This document shows, one piece after another, positions 19,684-32,671 of a stretch of 64,000 nucleotides of DNA. A program made the translations under genes and the position numbers. The notes beneath the pieces are model-generated. The model did not search any database and was not told where the DNA came from. It saw only the letters and a list, made by a program, of their open reading frames with translations. The stretch's first letter is position 1, and the number at the start of each line of letters is the position of its first letter. Source of the DNA: Raffaelea ambrosiae (lineage: Eukaryota > Ascomycota > Sordariomycetes > Ophiostomatales > Ophiostomataceae); the NCBI GenBank assembly GCA_002778195.1, contig PCDI01000006.1, forward strand, positions 873,950 to 937,949, in the 5' to 3' direction.

Positions 19684-21111
19684 CTAGTTCTTGCTCTTGA
19701 TGGCCTCCACCAGCTCGGCTGGGGGGTCCTGGCGGTAGCCCTTGGGGTTGTTCTTGACCCACCGCCAGAGATCCTCGCAGGCGTCCTCCATCCGCAGCTC
19801 CGTCTTCCACCCGAGCTCCTTGTTGGCCAGCGACGGGTTCGCCGTCAGATCCAGCACGTCGCCCTGTCGCCGGGCCACAATCTCGTACGGCATGTCGCGG
19901 CCGACGGCCTTGCTGAAGGCGTTGATGATCTCGAATACGGTGCTGCCGCGGCCGGAGCCCAGGTTCCAGGCCTTGAGGCCGGGCTTGTTCTCGCGCAGGT
20001 ACTTGAGTGCCGAGATGTGGCCACGGGCGAGGTCCAGGACATGGATGTAATCGCGGATGGCAGTTCCGTCTCGCGATTTGTAGTCTGAGAAAAAGACATC
20101 GTTAGCAAGAGGCAAGGCAATGAAGAGGATGGGTGTCAAGAAACAAGTCTCGTCGGAGGGGGTCGGTCCTACCATCACCAAATACCAGGAGCTTGTCGCG
20201 GTCGCCGGTGGCCACCTTGCCCAGCAGGGGCAGCAGGTTGTAAGGCACACCCTGGGGGTCCTCGCCCATGATGCCGGTGGGATGCGCGCCGCACGGGTTG
20301 AAGTAGCGCAGCAGCGCGCCGTTCCAGGGCTCGATGGGCTCACCGGCCTTCTTGAGGTTGTTGCGCTGGGAGTTGATAAAGTCGGTGATGACGTCCTCGA
20401 TCATGGACTTGGTGCGGCCGTACGTGTTGGTCGGGCCAATGGGGCAATTCTCGGGGATGGGGATCATGCCCGGCACCTTGGTGGCGTTGTCGCCATAGAC
20501 GGTAGCTGACGAAGAGAAGACAATGTTGCCAACGTTGTGCTTCTTCATCACGCGCAGAAGCGTGATGCTGCCGCCAACATTGACGCGGTAGTACTCGAGC
20601 GGGATCTCGCCAGACTCGCCGACGGCCTTGAGCGCGGCAAAGTGGATGACGGAGTCGATTTCGGGGTGGGCGACAAAGACTTTCTCGAGAGCCTCCTCGT
20701 CGGTCACGTCGACCTTGTAGAAGACGGGGCGCTTGCCGCAAATCAGCTCGATGCGGTCGAGGGCCACGACAGACGAGTTGTACAGGTTGTCGACGATGAC
20801 GACATTGTAGTCGTTCTGGAGGAGAGCGAGCGCCGTGAAGGAGCCGATGTAGCCAGTGCCACTGGGGAGGTCAGAGATGTCAGCAAAGCGATAAAAACGG
20901 GGGGAAGATCCAAGAGCTCTCCATAGATGCCCTGGAACTCCCACTTGGCAGTCCGAGCGCCAATGGCCCTCGTTCACCGACTTGTCCATTTGGTAGCATC
21001 GTGAGATTGCGCATATAAATGAGGGGCAGAAATGTATGCAACTAAGCAGAAACCAGTCGCAAAGCAGAAACATGTTACTCACCCGGTCACGAGAACAGTT
21101 CCGACAACCAT
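19684..21111 (-). CDS. UDP-glucose 4-epimerase
   Basis: Three exons (21111-21083, 20861-20173, 20084-19684) give 372 residues. The first coding exon has only 29 nt and is followed by a 221 bp intron; the second intron is 88 bp with a GTAGGA donor. Joins rebuild VLVTGGTGYIGSFTALALL and LLVFGDDYKSRDGTAIRDYI. The short-chain dehydrogenase hallmarks are the NAD-binding GGTGYIGS, the serine-containing SSATVYGD and the catalytic YGRTK. The enzyme interconverts UDP-glucose and UDP-galactose for the Leloir pathway and for galactose-containing glycans. Length matches the single-domain GalE type, not the yeast Gal10 fusion with a mutarotase domain. Acts in the cytosol. Confidence 0.95.
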
Positions 21112-22735
21112 GATCGCGAGAAGAAAAGAGAATGCGCACAAAGAGGAGGACGTGGCACAAGGGTGGCTTGCTTGCAAAAGAAGAAGTTAGAAAAGGAGAG
21201 AAAAAGCGAACAGTTGGCGGCTGTTGGAAATTTATCAGCAGGAACAATACGTAGTAGACCGGGCAGAATACGGCGAAGTAACGTGGTGTGTGTGGTGTGT
21301 GGTTGGTTTCTCTGCCGCTTCTGGAAAGCACCACCACAGAGACGAAAATTGACAAGCTTTTGCCACTACAAGCTGGTCACCGCCTTAGTATTTGGCACTA
21401 TTGGATGGCCAGCCACGCCCAGCAAACCGAGGGACCCCCTGTCCAGGTCCCACAACGCAGGTCCACTTCGCGGGCGTTGCGCTGTACGTAGTAACTAACT
21501 AGTAAGCTGTCAAAGCTGCTGGGTCGCTCCGGGTCTGGATTCTGTCGAGATGAGCAGCGTGATGGGAGCGTAAAAAAGACGAACGGCTGAAGGCTGAAGT
21601 ACCGAAACGGCGAAAAGCCAGAAATCCCAAACGCCGTAATACCTCCAAATCAAACGAGCCATGGGTCACAGTGCGGACACAACAAAAGACAGAAGCCAAG
21701 CCACAAGTCAGCCAAGTGCTCAGACTTGAGGCTACTCTTTACAAGCCAATACTCCAGAACAGGAAAGATGGTTCTTCGCACATTCCACCGCCCGGCGAGC
21801 TAAACAAGCTGGCCCGCTGCCGGTGCTGGCCGGTGCTTACTGCAGGCAACCAAAACGCCGATTCCTTAAATACTTGAATCCTGAAAAGCTAAAAACTAAA
21901 CAGAAATAGATACAAGAATGGATGTATGTCTTATTAGCTGTCTTGGAAAATCGCAGCACCCCCCAAAGGGGGAGGGGGGGCAGAGGGAGATAAACTGCTT
22001 GTTCTGAACACATGAAGAACAAACCATACTCAAAGGTACCTACCTGGCTTTCCAGGGACTGAATTCTCGACTTGGTAAGAGGGGTCTTTCGAGACGTGGG
22101 GGGGTTTTCCAACTGGGTCTAGCCACAATTGGAGCTGGTGCACGGACGCAAACTGTTTACACCCGCTTGTCGCTGCCCTGAGCCGAGCGCGTTTACTAGC
22201 ATCCCATAGAAGCAGCCCAAAAATGTCACTGCCCAGCAACACACGATCGCAAGGGAGAAACGGGACACACCCATTGCCACAACCCACCAGCCCTCCCGAC
22301 ATCCGCGCATCGACTGCTGCGTTCTGCTTCCGGCCGGTCTGAGCTTGATGAAGGAAATGGCCCGTGGCTGTCCGTGTCAGCTATATTAGGAACAGGCCTA
22401 TTGTTGGGTGAGCTTCCTTTGAAAGGCAGACGTTTCCGGGGCCTCGACAAAACACGACAACAAAGAAACGACAACAAAGAAGGGCTGCGCCTGGGTCTCG
22501 AGCTGTCCTGCCGCGCACCAGCCATCTCTTGTGTGCTTCCCATCGAGCCTGTTCCATTCGACTGGTCCTGTTAAATACAGACTCGGCGCGTCATCCCGGC
22601 CTTCTTTGCGGCACTTTTCGACTTTTCTCCTTTACGAAGTCGTCGATCTGCTCTCTTCTCTTCTTGCCTCGAGCTTCCTCGTAAGTTTGGGGGGGGCGCA
22701 ATCTTCCTCCTCGAATCCACACCAAATCCCCCATC
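21112..22735. promoter_or_regulatory. Divergent promoter region GalE / SUN gene
   Basis: 1.6 kb between two genes that point away from each other. It must hold both promoters and 5' UTRs. It contains a short G/C-rich run near 21960-21980 and no convincing ORF, tRNA or repeat. Confidence 0.4.
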
Positions 22736-25700
22736 ATGCCCCCGAAACGCGCCACCCGGGCGGCCACGTCGTCCAGCCGCCTCTTCGACGGCAGCTCCGA
22801 GGCAGGCGGCCCCATCAGCTCGAACTCGCCCCTGCAGGCCAACGTCGCAGCCCGCGGCATGTCCCCCGGCCCAGCCAAGTTCAGCTCGTCATACGGCTCG
22901 CCTGCCACGATTGCGCCGACGCGCCAAAACGTCGCCCGCCAACGCTACAACTTTGCCACCGCGCTCGACCATGTTATCAACGAGGTCGAGAAGGACAACG
23001 AGTCCGATGCGCGCCATATCGAACTGCGCGAGGCCGAGGAACAGGGTCTCGACACGACGGATCTCAAGGCGCAGGTCGAGCGCCAGGAAGAGGATGCGCG
23101 CAAGCAGCGGGAAGAGCAGGAAGCTCGCCAGGAGCACGAACAGGAAGAGGCCCGGCAGCAGCGCGAGACCTCCACCTCGGTCGACCTTGTCAAAGAGCCC
23201 ACAGCCCGGCGAAAGACGGGCAGAAGGCGTCGTAAGTAGCGATCTCCCCAGGCTGTGTGCCTATCTTGGTCCTTCGATCTAACACCTCCAGGCGCCGGAA
23301 CTGCCTCAGATCAATCGTCAGTAGCGTCATCCCAGCAGGCCTCGGAGGCGCCATCCAACAATCTCTTTGCCGAAGCAGACAACGTCTTTGCAGAGGCCGA
23401 GATTCTCACACCTGTCGTGCCCTCCCGGACCACGGCCACCGACGGCGTCGTCTCCCGGACGTCCAACATCTTGCAAAGCTTGCTCAACTCCGCTCGTCGA
23501 ATCCGCACCACCCATGACGACCCCCGGGAGGAGGCTGTCCGGCAAGCATACCCGCAGTTTAGTTTTATTAGTCCTCGCGCAGACAACTCCACAGCCAATG
23601 CTCCAGCCGCAGTATCTTTCACCTCCGAACCTGAAGCTCAGCCTACCAATGCCGCCCGGCGAAAGGGAATCAAGTCGCGCGTGGCCACGCCGGGACCAGC
23701 TGTGCGCACCCGCAAGAACCAGAGGAAGGACCCCGACACGTCTCTGGACGAATTGGCCGGTAATCCCGCCGAGACCACCGAGACCACCGAGACCACCGAG
23801 ATCACCGAGACTGCCACAAACGTGGGCCGGGGCAGCTTTGGCAGGCGACGACAAATCAAGAAGCCGCCATCCTCAGCGATGGCGCCTCCGGAACCCCGGC
23901 AGCCAGAAGAACCCCCGTCAATACCCGCATCAACTGCCGCGGCGTCCAGCCACGTTTCTTCTGAAACATTGGCCCAAGTGTGGAGCAAAGTATACACCAT
24001 TGGCGAGGCCACCAAGGCTTTGGCTATGGCCATCACGGTCTTGACTCTGAGTCTCATCTTTGTGCGCGCGTTTGTCATCACCACCTCGACACCCGAGCTG
24101 TACCAGGGCTACCGCGTCGACAACCGCCTGCATTGGTACGGCTCCGACTGGCGCAGCAACCTCCGCCAGCTTGTGCCCTTCGCCCTGGTGCACCCCCTCG
24201 GCGCCATCAGCGACGAAGAGTTCGCGCGTGTCAACGGTCTCATTCTCAGCCACGCCAACGAGATTGCGCAGCTGCGGCACTCGGACCGCTTGCACGGCGA
24301 CGCCGTCGAGAAGATCAGCCAGATCCTGCCGGCCGTCGTGCACATGGACCTCGACAAGCGCGGCCAGCCCATCATCTCGCAAGAATTTTGGCACGCTCTC
24401 AAAGACCGTGTCCTGGCCGACCGGGACATTTTTACTCTCCTCAGGAATCAGGACGGCTCCGTTTCTGTGTCCGACCTGCAGTGGACGGCGCTCAAGAACC
24501 GACTCGAAGCCTCGGGTATGCTCCCAGATGCCAGCACCAAAGCTCTGTCGGTACGTGATGTGGAGGGCATCGCCGAGAATACGATGTCCAAGTCATGGGA
24601 GGCGTGGCTGCACAAGAACCAAAAGAAGGTCAAGGACATTCTCGGCGTGGTCGCCGGTCAGTCTGACCAGCCGGCACAAGGCGGCAGAGGTGGAGGCGAC
24701 TCTTCTTTGATCGATCGGCTGTCCGATGTCCAGCTGGCCAAGCTGGCCCGACAGATAACCGCCTCCGATACGGCCCGTGAGGTCATCGTGTCCAGGCAGG
24801 AGTTCTTGCAGCACCTGCAGAACAGTTTTGTTGAGCACCGCATCGAGATCCGGGGCGAGCTCTCTGACCTCGAAGCCCGCGTCATCGAGGCGGCCAAGTC
24901 TGCCGCCGCTGCGGCTGCAGCCATCAACAAGCCTACCCAGTCGTCGCCAGCCGACTCTGGTGCTTCGTCCGGTCCCTTGGACGCCCTGACCAAGAAGGAA
25001 ATTATGCAGATCGTCGACCAGTACTTCCGCAAGCATGTGCGCGACACACAGATCGAGGCCATGAGCCGCGGCACCATCAAGGCCAACTGGCACTCTGACT
25101 TGATCCACAATGTCAACTTCTTTTCCCGCAACATGGGCGCCATCTTCAACCACCACTTCTCCAGCCCGGCTTACACGCCGACCTTTTCATATGGTGGGAC
25201 CACGTCCGCCTTCTGGTTCCGAGGTTCGGGCAGCAAGAAAAGCAACACCAAGAAAAGGGCAGCTACGAGCAGCATGCGGGAGGACGACGGCCGTGACGGT
25301 AGGCCCGGCGTCATCCGCCCTGTGCCGGGCTCTATGCGCGGCTCCGTCGCCTTTGAACAATGGGAAGAAGACGGCGACTGCTGGTGCGCCGCCGCCGAGC
25401 CATCCTCCAAGAGCGGAAAAGACAAGAATATACAGACGGCCCCTGCCGACCTGGCCGTCAAGCTGGGCGTCCCGATTGTGCCGGAGAATTTCGTGATCGA
25501 GCATATCAGCCTATCGGCCACACTGGACCCGGGCGCGATGCCCAAAGACATCGAATTGTGGGCGCAGATTTCCGACTACAAGCAACAGCGGACGCTGCTG
25601 GACTGGAGCCTGGCCCGGTTCCCGGACACGGACCCGCACCATCCGCTCTTTGGCTGGGGGTTCGTCAAGCTGGGCGAGTTTGAGTTTGCGCCGGGCGGAG

Positions 25701-25879
25701 GAAGCGGTGGTAAAGGTCAGCGGCAGGACTCGGTGCACGTCTTCCGGCTGCCACCAGAGCTGGCCGCCATGGACGCGGTGACGGACCACATCCTGGTGCG
25801 GGCGCTGACGAACCACGGCAATAAGGACCATACGTGTTTCTACCGGGTACGACTATACGGGGAACCACAGCTGGACTAA
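22736..25879 (+). CDS. SUN-domain (Sad1/UNC-84) inner nuclear membrane protein
   Basis: Exons 22736-23231 and 23292-25879 join over a 60 bp intron (GTAAGT ... CCAG), giving 1027 residues. The N-terminal 400 residues are basic and disordered, with a coiled-coil-like Glu/Arg/Gln segment at about 85-150 and a small ETT repeat. A single transmembrane helix follows at about 405-428 (MAITVLTLSLIFVRAFVIT). The middle part is helical, and the C-terminal SUN domain spans about 890-1025. Its core includes NFVIEHISLSATLDPGAMPK, WAQISDY, FGWGFVKLGEFEF and TCFYRVRLYGEP. SUN proteins bind KASH partners across the perinuclear space and, in fungi, anchor the spindle pole body and telomeres. The length is typical of filamentous ascomycete members and about double that of fission yeast Sad1. 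Confidence 0.93.
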
Positions 25880-26429
25880 GCAAAGTAAGGATAAGTCCCG
25901 GTGACAAAAGGGGAAACTATGTATTTTATGTCTCTACTGTACGTCTGTGTGTGTTTGTGTGTTTGTGTGTTTGTCTGTGTTGTCAAGGTCAAACGGACAC
26001 AGGATTGGCGTCGGCTCTGGATGGTGGTTGGCTTTTTTTTGGTTGTGTTTGTTTCTTCGTTCTTTTGTTTTCTTTTTTGTTTCAGGGAATAATACCATAA
26101 GGCGTTTACTTGGTCTCGATTCTGTTCAATACTGTTCTAGTCGTGCATGTCATTAAACCCACATTGACTGATTCTTGACTACTTTGTACATCGCTCGAGT
26201 GGTCACATGACTTGGCGGAGATGTCTACTCCACTTATTTTGCTCTTTTACGTCAGGCTCTCTGGCCTCGTCAGTTTTGCCTCTTTTTCAGCACGCGCACC
26301 ACCACGTCGGTTTCAAGACAAGCCCCCCCCCCCTCTTAACGGCTGCTACGGCAGCGACGGGTCACGACATATAGAAACCCGGACGTTGCTCCCCTTGGTG
26401 AGAGGATTTCTCTCAGAACGCAACTCACA
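25880..26429. promoter_or_regulatory. SUN gene 3' UTR and PRP22 promoter
   Basis: 550 bp between two genes on the same strand. A GT-rich microsatellite (TGTGTTTG-type, about 25943-25980) and T/G runs follow the SUN stop. No gene. Confidence 0.45.
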
Positions 26430-29400
26430 ATGGAGGACCTCGAATCGCTGGAAGTCCTCTCGCTGGTGGCGAAAGTCGCCTCTGAGCTCAACAACCACAT
26501 TGGCATGGACAACAAGGACGTCGCCGAGTTCATCATATTTCAGAGGCTCGAAAGCGCAGACTTCAAAGCCTTCCAGAAACGTCTCGCGCAGCTCCCTGGC
26601 GACTTCCCACCCAGTCTTGTGGAGAGCATCGACCGTCTCGTCTGCACGATGCACCCCAAGATGAAGGCCCGCGCCGCCGCCGCCGCGAAAAAGGAGAAGG
26701 AGAAGAAAGCCACGCGCACCAATCAGATCTTCAAGGGACTTGCTGTACCCGACAAGCAGGTGGAACACGAGGAAGAAGCAGCCGACGCTATGGACGACAC
26801 ACTGGCGCTTCTGGAAGGCCTGGAAAGCAAAGTGAAGAAGGAGAAGCGTATGACGGCACCCACACGAAGCAGCCGGAGCCCACGAGACGACTCCTTACGA
26901 GACCGAGACCGTGATCGAGACCGGGGTCGAGGTCGGGACAAGGACAGGGGCCGGAAGCGCTACCGATCACGATCGCCTTACCGGTCGCAGTCGCAATCGC
27001 AGTCGCGGTCACAGTCGCGCGGCCGGCGGAAAGCATCCCGGTACGACGACGACGACTACGATCGCAAAGACGATTATCGATACGGTGAAAAGGAGGACAG
27101 AAATGGCAGGACTAAGCGGAGGGGGAGGAACGGTTACGGTGACGACTACAATGACGATCACAATGGGCGGAGACCACAGGGGGACCTTGACGCTACGCCT
27201 GAACTCTACAAGGTGTACGAGGGCCATGTGACCGGTGTGAAGGACTTTGGCGCGTTTGTCAATCTGCACGGCGTGCGGGGCAAGGTGGACGGCCTGGTGC
27301 ACGTCTCGGCGCTGGTGGAAGGCCAGCGCGTGAGCCACCCGTCAGACGTGGTATCCCAGGGCCAGACGGTCAAGGTCAAGGTCGTCAAGATCGAGGGCAA
27401 CCGCATCGGCCTGTCGATGAAGGAGGTGGACCAGGAGACCGGCGAGGACGCCATGCCCCAGGAGCGAATCGAGTCGGGTGCCAACACGGAAGCGCTGGGT
27501 GTTCGAGGCAGTGGACGGATCAGCAGCTCGGTGCTCATCGGAGACACGCCGGCGAACGCCCCGGTGACGAAAGGCATCCCCGGCATGCGGCGCGGCAAGA
27601 AGCGGATGACGTCGCCAGAGCGGTGGGAGATTCTGCAGCTGATTGCCAGCGGCGTGGCCAAGGCCTCCGACTACCCCGACCTGGAGGAGGAGTACAACTC
27701 GACGCTCACGGGCGAGGGCCAGATGGACCTGGAGGAGGACGTCGACATTGAGATCCGCGACGAGGAGCCGCCGTTCCTGACGGGCCAGACCAAGCTGTCG
27801 CTCGAGCTGTCGCCCATTCGCGTGGTCAAGGCGCCCGACGGGTCGCTCAACCGCGCCGCCATGGCCGGCGGCGTCCTGGCCAAGGAGCGCAAGGAGATGC
27901 GGCAGCAGGAAGTGGATGCGGCGCGTGCGGCGCTGCAAAAGGACAACAAGGTGGACCTGCTGTCACAGTGGCACGACCCCATGGCGAACCCGGAACAGCG
28001 CAAGTTTGCCGACGACGCCCGGCACAACGCGCACGCCCAGCGGGGTGGCGGCGGTGGTCCGGGCGGATTTGGCGGCCCTGGCGGCGCCGATGCGGTGCCC
28101 GAGTGGAAGCGGGTGATCCAGAACAAGGAGCAGTCGTTCGGCAAGCGGACGAGCCTGAGCATGAAGGAGCAGCGCGAGTCTCTGCCCATCTTCTCCTTCC
28201 GCAACCAGCTGATCCAGGCCGTGCGCGAGAACCAGATTTTGATTGTCATTGGCGAGACGGGCTCGGGCAAGACGACGCAGCTGACGCAGTATCTGGCCGA
28301 GGCCGGCTTTACGGCGCATGGCAAGATGGTCGGGTGCACGCAGCCGCGGCGCGTGGCGGCGATGAGCGTGGCCAAGCGCGTCTCGGAGGAGGTGGGTGTG
28401 CAGCTGGGCAACGAGGTCGGCTACACGATCCGGTTCGAGGACGTCACCAGCCCCGTGACGCGCATCAAGTACATGACGGACGGCATGCTGGAGCGCGAGA
28501 TTCTGCTGGATCCGGAGCTGAAACGGTACTCGGTCATCATGCTGGACGAGGCGCACGAGCGGACGATTGCGACGGACGTGCTGTTCGGCCTGCTCAAGAA
28601 AACGGTCAAGCGGCGGCCCGACCTGAAAGTGATTGCGACGTCGGCCACGTTGGACGCAGAAAAGTTCTCGACCTTTTTCAACAATGCCCCTATTTTCGTA
28701 CGTGCCTTTTTCTCCATGTTCCATTCGTTTTCTTCCTCGTACTTGTACTGACTCGTTAGACTATTCCTGGCCGCACATTCCCCGTGGAAATCCTCTACTC
28801 TCGCGAGCCCGAATCCGACTACCTCGATGCAGCCCTGGAGACGGTCATGCAGATCCACTTGACCGAGCCGTCGGGCGACATCCTGGTCTTCTTGACGGGC
28901 CAGGAAGAAATCGACACCAGCTGCGAGATTCTCTTTGAGCGCATGAAGGCACTGGGCCCCGGCGTTCCCGAACTCGTGATTCTGCCCGTCTATTCGGCCC
29001 TGCCCAACGAAGTCCAGTCCAAGATTTTCGAGCCCGCGCCGCCCGGCGGCCGAAAGGTGATCATCGCCACCAACATTGCCGAGACGAGTCTGACGATCGA
29101 CGGCATCTACTACGTCGTGGATCCGGGCTTTGTCAAGCAGAACGCCTACGACCCGAAGCTGGGCATGGACTCGCTGGTGGTGACGCCGATTTCGCAGGCC
29201 CAGGCCAACCAACGGGCCGGCCGTGCCGGCCGCACCGGTCCCGGCAAGTGCTTCCGGCTGTACACGGAAGCCGCCTACCAGACCGAGATGCTGCCCACGA
29301 CGATCCCCGAGATCCAGCGCAAGAACCTGAGCAACACGATTCTGATCCTGAAGGCCATGGGCATCAACGACCTGCTGCACTTTGACTTTATGGACCCGCC

Positions 29401-30250
29401 GCCGATCAACACCATGCTGTCGGCGCTGGAGGAGCTGTATGCGCTGTCGGCGCTGGACGACGAGGGGCTGCTGACCAAGCTGGGCCGCAAGATGGCGGAT
29501 TTCCCCATGGACCCGACGTCGTCCAAGGCGCTGATCGCGTCGGTGGAGCTGGGCTGCTCGGACGAGATGCTGAGCATCATGGGCATGATTGCGCAGCCCA
29601 AGGGCGTGTGGTACCGGCCCAAGGACAAGCAGGCGCAGGCGGACCAGAAGCGGGCCAAGTTCAACGACCCGCACGGGGACCACCTGACGATGCTGAACGT
29701 GTACAACAGCTGGAAGCGGTCGCGCTTCAGCAAGCCGTGGTGCCAGGAGCATTTCCTGCAGTACCGCGTGCTGACGCGGGCCAAGGACGTGCGCCAGCAG
29801 CTCGAGCGCATCATGGAGCGCTACAAGCACCCGATCGTGTCGTGCGGGACGGACACGAACCGGGTGCGGCAGGCGCTGTGTGCGGGCTATTTCCGCAACG
29901 GGGCGCGCAAGGACCCGCACGAGGGCTACAAGACGCTGATCGAGGGCACGCCGGTGTACCTGCACCCGTCGAGCGCGCTGTTTGGCAAGCAGGCCGAGTG
30001 GGTGATCTACGACACGCTGGTGCTGACGACCAAGGAGTACATGCAGTGCACGACGTCGATCGAGCCCAAGTGGCTGGTGGAGGCGGCGCCGACGTTTTTC
30101 AAGCTGGCGCCGAGCGACCGGCTGAGCCGCCGGCGCAAGGCGGAGCGGATCCAGCCGCTCTACAACAAGTTCCAGACGGAGGACGACTGGCGGCTCAGTG
30201 CGCAGAAGCGGAGCGGGCGGACCGGTGGTGGCGGTGGTACATGGGGCTGA
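26430..30250 (+). CDS. PRP22: DEAH-box splicing helicase PRP22 (DHX8)
   Basis: Exons 26430-28697 and 28760-30250 flank a 62 bp intron (GTACGT ... TTAG), giving 1252 residues. Order of parts: an N-terminal helical module (MEDLESLEVLSLVAKVASEL), an Arg/Ser/Asp-rich stretch with SR-type dipeptides at about 150-205, an S1 RNA-binding domain at about 262-335 (YEGHVTGVKDFGAFVNL), then the helicase. The Walker A GETGSGKT is at 608-615 and DEAH at 706-709. SAT follows, and QRAGRAGRTGPGKC is motif VI. The C-terminal winged-helix/ratchet/OB parts run to the end. The S1 domain together with DEAH identifies PRP22 among the DEAH helicases. It releases mature mRNA from the spliceosome after the second step and proofreads 3' splice-site choice. 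Nuclear. Confidence 0.96.
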
Positions 30251-31188
30251 AAAAGGAAAACAACAAAAAAACAAAAGAGGAAGAGCGAGGGCAGGTGGGC
30301 GATTTTCGTTTCTGGTGCAACACTTTTATTTGGCGTGTTTATATTATATATCAATCATTTGCATGGGGCTTTTTTTTTTTTTTTTTTGCTCGTACTCGAT
30401 ATCTCTTTATTAAGTTTTCTACAGACAAAGACAAAGTACGACAAGCAATGCCAAAATCTATTGCCGGAGCTACAAGAACTGCAAGCAACGTCTATAGAAA
30501 CTGTCAGGTCCAGGAACATTTACAAGCAACTAAATGCATCACGTTGTTCTTGTATGTACAACACGTGCCTACGACGAAGAAAACTTGGCAGTCTACGACT
30601 GTGGCGATTTTCTCCCGAGCTTGAATGCCACAGCAGTCAAAGAAAGTTAGGTGTAGTTAGATCATAACTCGTGGTATTTTGGGGGGATTCTATGCAGCTG
30701 GCAGTCCGGTTCCTATTGAACACGGCAACGTAAAAAAAAGAGAAATGAAAAGAGCAGACAGAAAACTCCAGTGAGCAAAAAAAAAATAAAAAACATAAAA
30801 AAAAAAACTTTCAGTACCGTGCGTGGTTTGAACCATGCCACAGGACAAAAAAGTTGCCCGGGCTTCTTCTATCAGATAGGCAAGAACTAAAAGCCACCAA
30901 ATCAATGAACCAGAAAAAAAAAAGCCAATGACCATGGGACATATGATGAAGATGGGATATATGTGTTGCGACCTATATAAAACGCCATCAGGTAGGTTTT
31001 CCTCCCCAAATAAAATCAAAATCAAAATTCATTTTTTTGTGTTTCATGAGCCAATCCCTTTTTGTTGTAAGAACTTCCAGAAAAAAATCATTCCGCACTG
31101 AACGCCTATAGTTACCGTGCTTGGTGGCCGTTATCATCCACTGTTGTGTGGGTGAAGGGGAGGGGGTATCGTGTTCATTTTCAACATT
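30251..31188. other. Convergent spacer PRP22 / IPK
   Basis: 0.94 kb AT-rich region with several homopolymer runs (T-run near 30370-30387, A-runs near 30777-30808) between two stop codons. It holds both 3' UTRs. Nothing else found. Confidence 0.45.
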
Positions 31189-32671
31189 TCATCTCGATAG
31201 CTCGTCAAAGATGCGGATGAGGCTCCGCACGCCGACCAGATTGTTCTCGTCGGGCTGCTTCTCCTCGGGAACAAATTTTGCGTGGGCAAAATCAATAAGA
31301 CGCAGGCCATAGATGGGTGGAACGTCGGGGTTGTCGTCATCGTCGCTGCCCTCCTCGGCTGCCTCCTCTTCGTTGTCGAGATCAACCAGGTCCTCAATAG
31401 TGACGACCGCCTTGCCGTTGGCTATCGGCACGACAAGATCCTCGCTGGTCGACTCGAGCACAACGTTGGCAGGCTCCTCGAGCAAGACGGCGGCAGGCGT
31501 GGGCTTGTCGTCGTCAGACACGCGGTCGTCCTCGTCCTCCATCGCGATCCCACTATCGGTGCGGCTGGTGGATCGGTCGCTGGGCTTGCCGCTCTCCGGT
31601 CCGTTGACATCGCGGCGCGACCGCGAACGGGGAGCGGCCACGCTGGCGGCACTCGAGGTGGCCGATGCACTGGCAGAAGCGTCCGCGATGGCTGCGCGCA
31701 GGGCCTCGCCGTCGCCCTCGAAAACGAACAGCAGCGATGCCGAGAACATGCGCGTCCGCTCCTTCTCCATGACTCTGCACACGCGCTCGAGGTCGGTCTT
31801 GAACCCCAGGGCAATGGCGCGGGCGTGGTCGTTGTCGATGCCGGCGTTCGTGTTGAAGACGAACTTGCGGAAAGCTTCGACAACGTTGTCGTTGTTGACA
31901 TCATAGCGGCCGTAGTCCTTGTCGTACGTCTTGTAGTCGTTCTCGTCCAGGTCCTCGGCCTTGTCGGAGCCCTTGTAGACGCGCATGCCGGCTATGCGAA
32001 AGCCCAGCTTGTCGTGTGTCGTCTCGGCACGGACGGCGTCTAGGCGCACGCGCTTTTGGCGCGGCGCATCGTCGGCCCACAGGCGCTGGCCCAGCTTGAC
32101 GTCGAGGATGTTCGGCTTCCTGTAACCAAAGGTGGCGTTTTCGAGTACAACGGCGCGGTCAGTCGTGATAGACTGGCTGCCGCGGGGGACCCAGGTCTCG
32201 TTGTCCACTGGTGGTGGCACGGCCGGGGTGCTGCCGCTGCTGGACTGGGAAGGGGTTGGTACTGTTGATGCTGTTGGTGCTGTCATCGCAACGGGCACTG
32301 CGTTCCTGTGGCCCATGGCAGCCAGCGCCTCCTTGACCTCGGGTGGGATGGCGTCGGCCGCCAAAGGCAGCTGCTCGGTGATATCTGGTACTTCTGCAGC
32401 CTCGTTCAGCATGAGGGCGCCCATATACAGTGGCATGATGTCGGCGAACTCGGGGTGGTGTGTGCGAGCAGCCTCGTAGAAGTCGATCTCGGCTTGTGTA
32501 CATGGCTTGATAAAGAGGCTGCCGTCTGGGTCAGACATGGTTCCGGCACTGTGCAGGGTTAGCATGCGATGTCGCAAAGAGGGGAATGGAGGGAGATACG
32601 CACTGCCCAGCCACAGCATTCTTGTAGTCGACCAGTTCGGTCCGTTTTGGCAACTCTCTTGGGCCGATCAT
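31189..32671 (-). CDS. Inositol polyphosphate kinase (IPK/Arg82 family)
   Basis: Exons 32671-32604 and 32548-31189 give 475 residues after a 55 bp intron (GTGCGT ... ACAG). The join makes YKNAVAGHAGTMSDPDG, the conserved start of fungal members. The family signature PxxxDxKxG is intact as PNILDVKLG at residues 168-176, with Asp172 and Lys174 in the catalytic role. The SLL block reads SASLLFVFEGDG, and the metal-binding block near the C-terminus is GLRLIDFAHAKF. Between these lies a long acidic and Ser/Ala-rich insertion typical of fungal versions. The enzyme phosphorylates IP3/IP4 to higher inositol phosphates, which influence transcription and phosphate signalling. The SLL-to-DFAH insertion makes it longer than yeast Arg82 (about 355). 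Confidence 0.93.

Noticed and set aside
28421..30274. 617-codon minus-strand ORF opposite PRP22
   Set aside because: It mirrors the GC-rich third positions of PRP22; its Arg/Leu/His/Gln-rich product has no domain, and the plus strand is clearly the gene.
30805..30850. GTGGTTTGAACCATGCC, tRNA-like T-arm in the PRP22/IPK spacer
   Set aside because: It is a small palindrome only; no cloverleaf on either strand.
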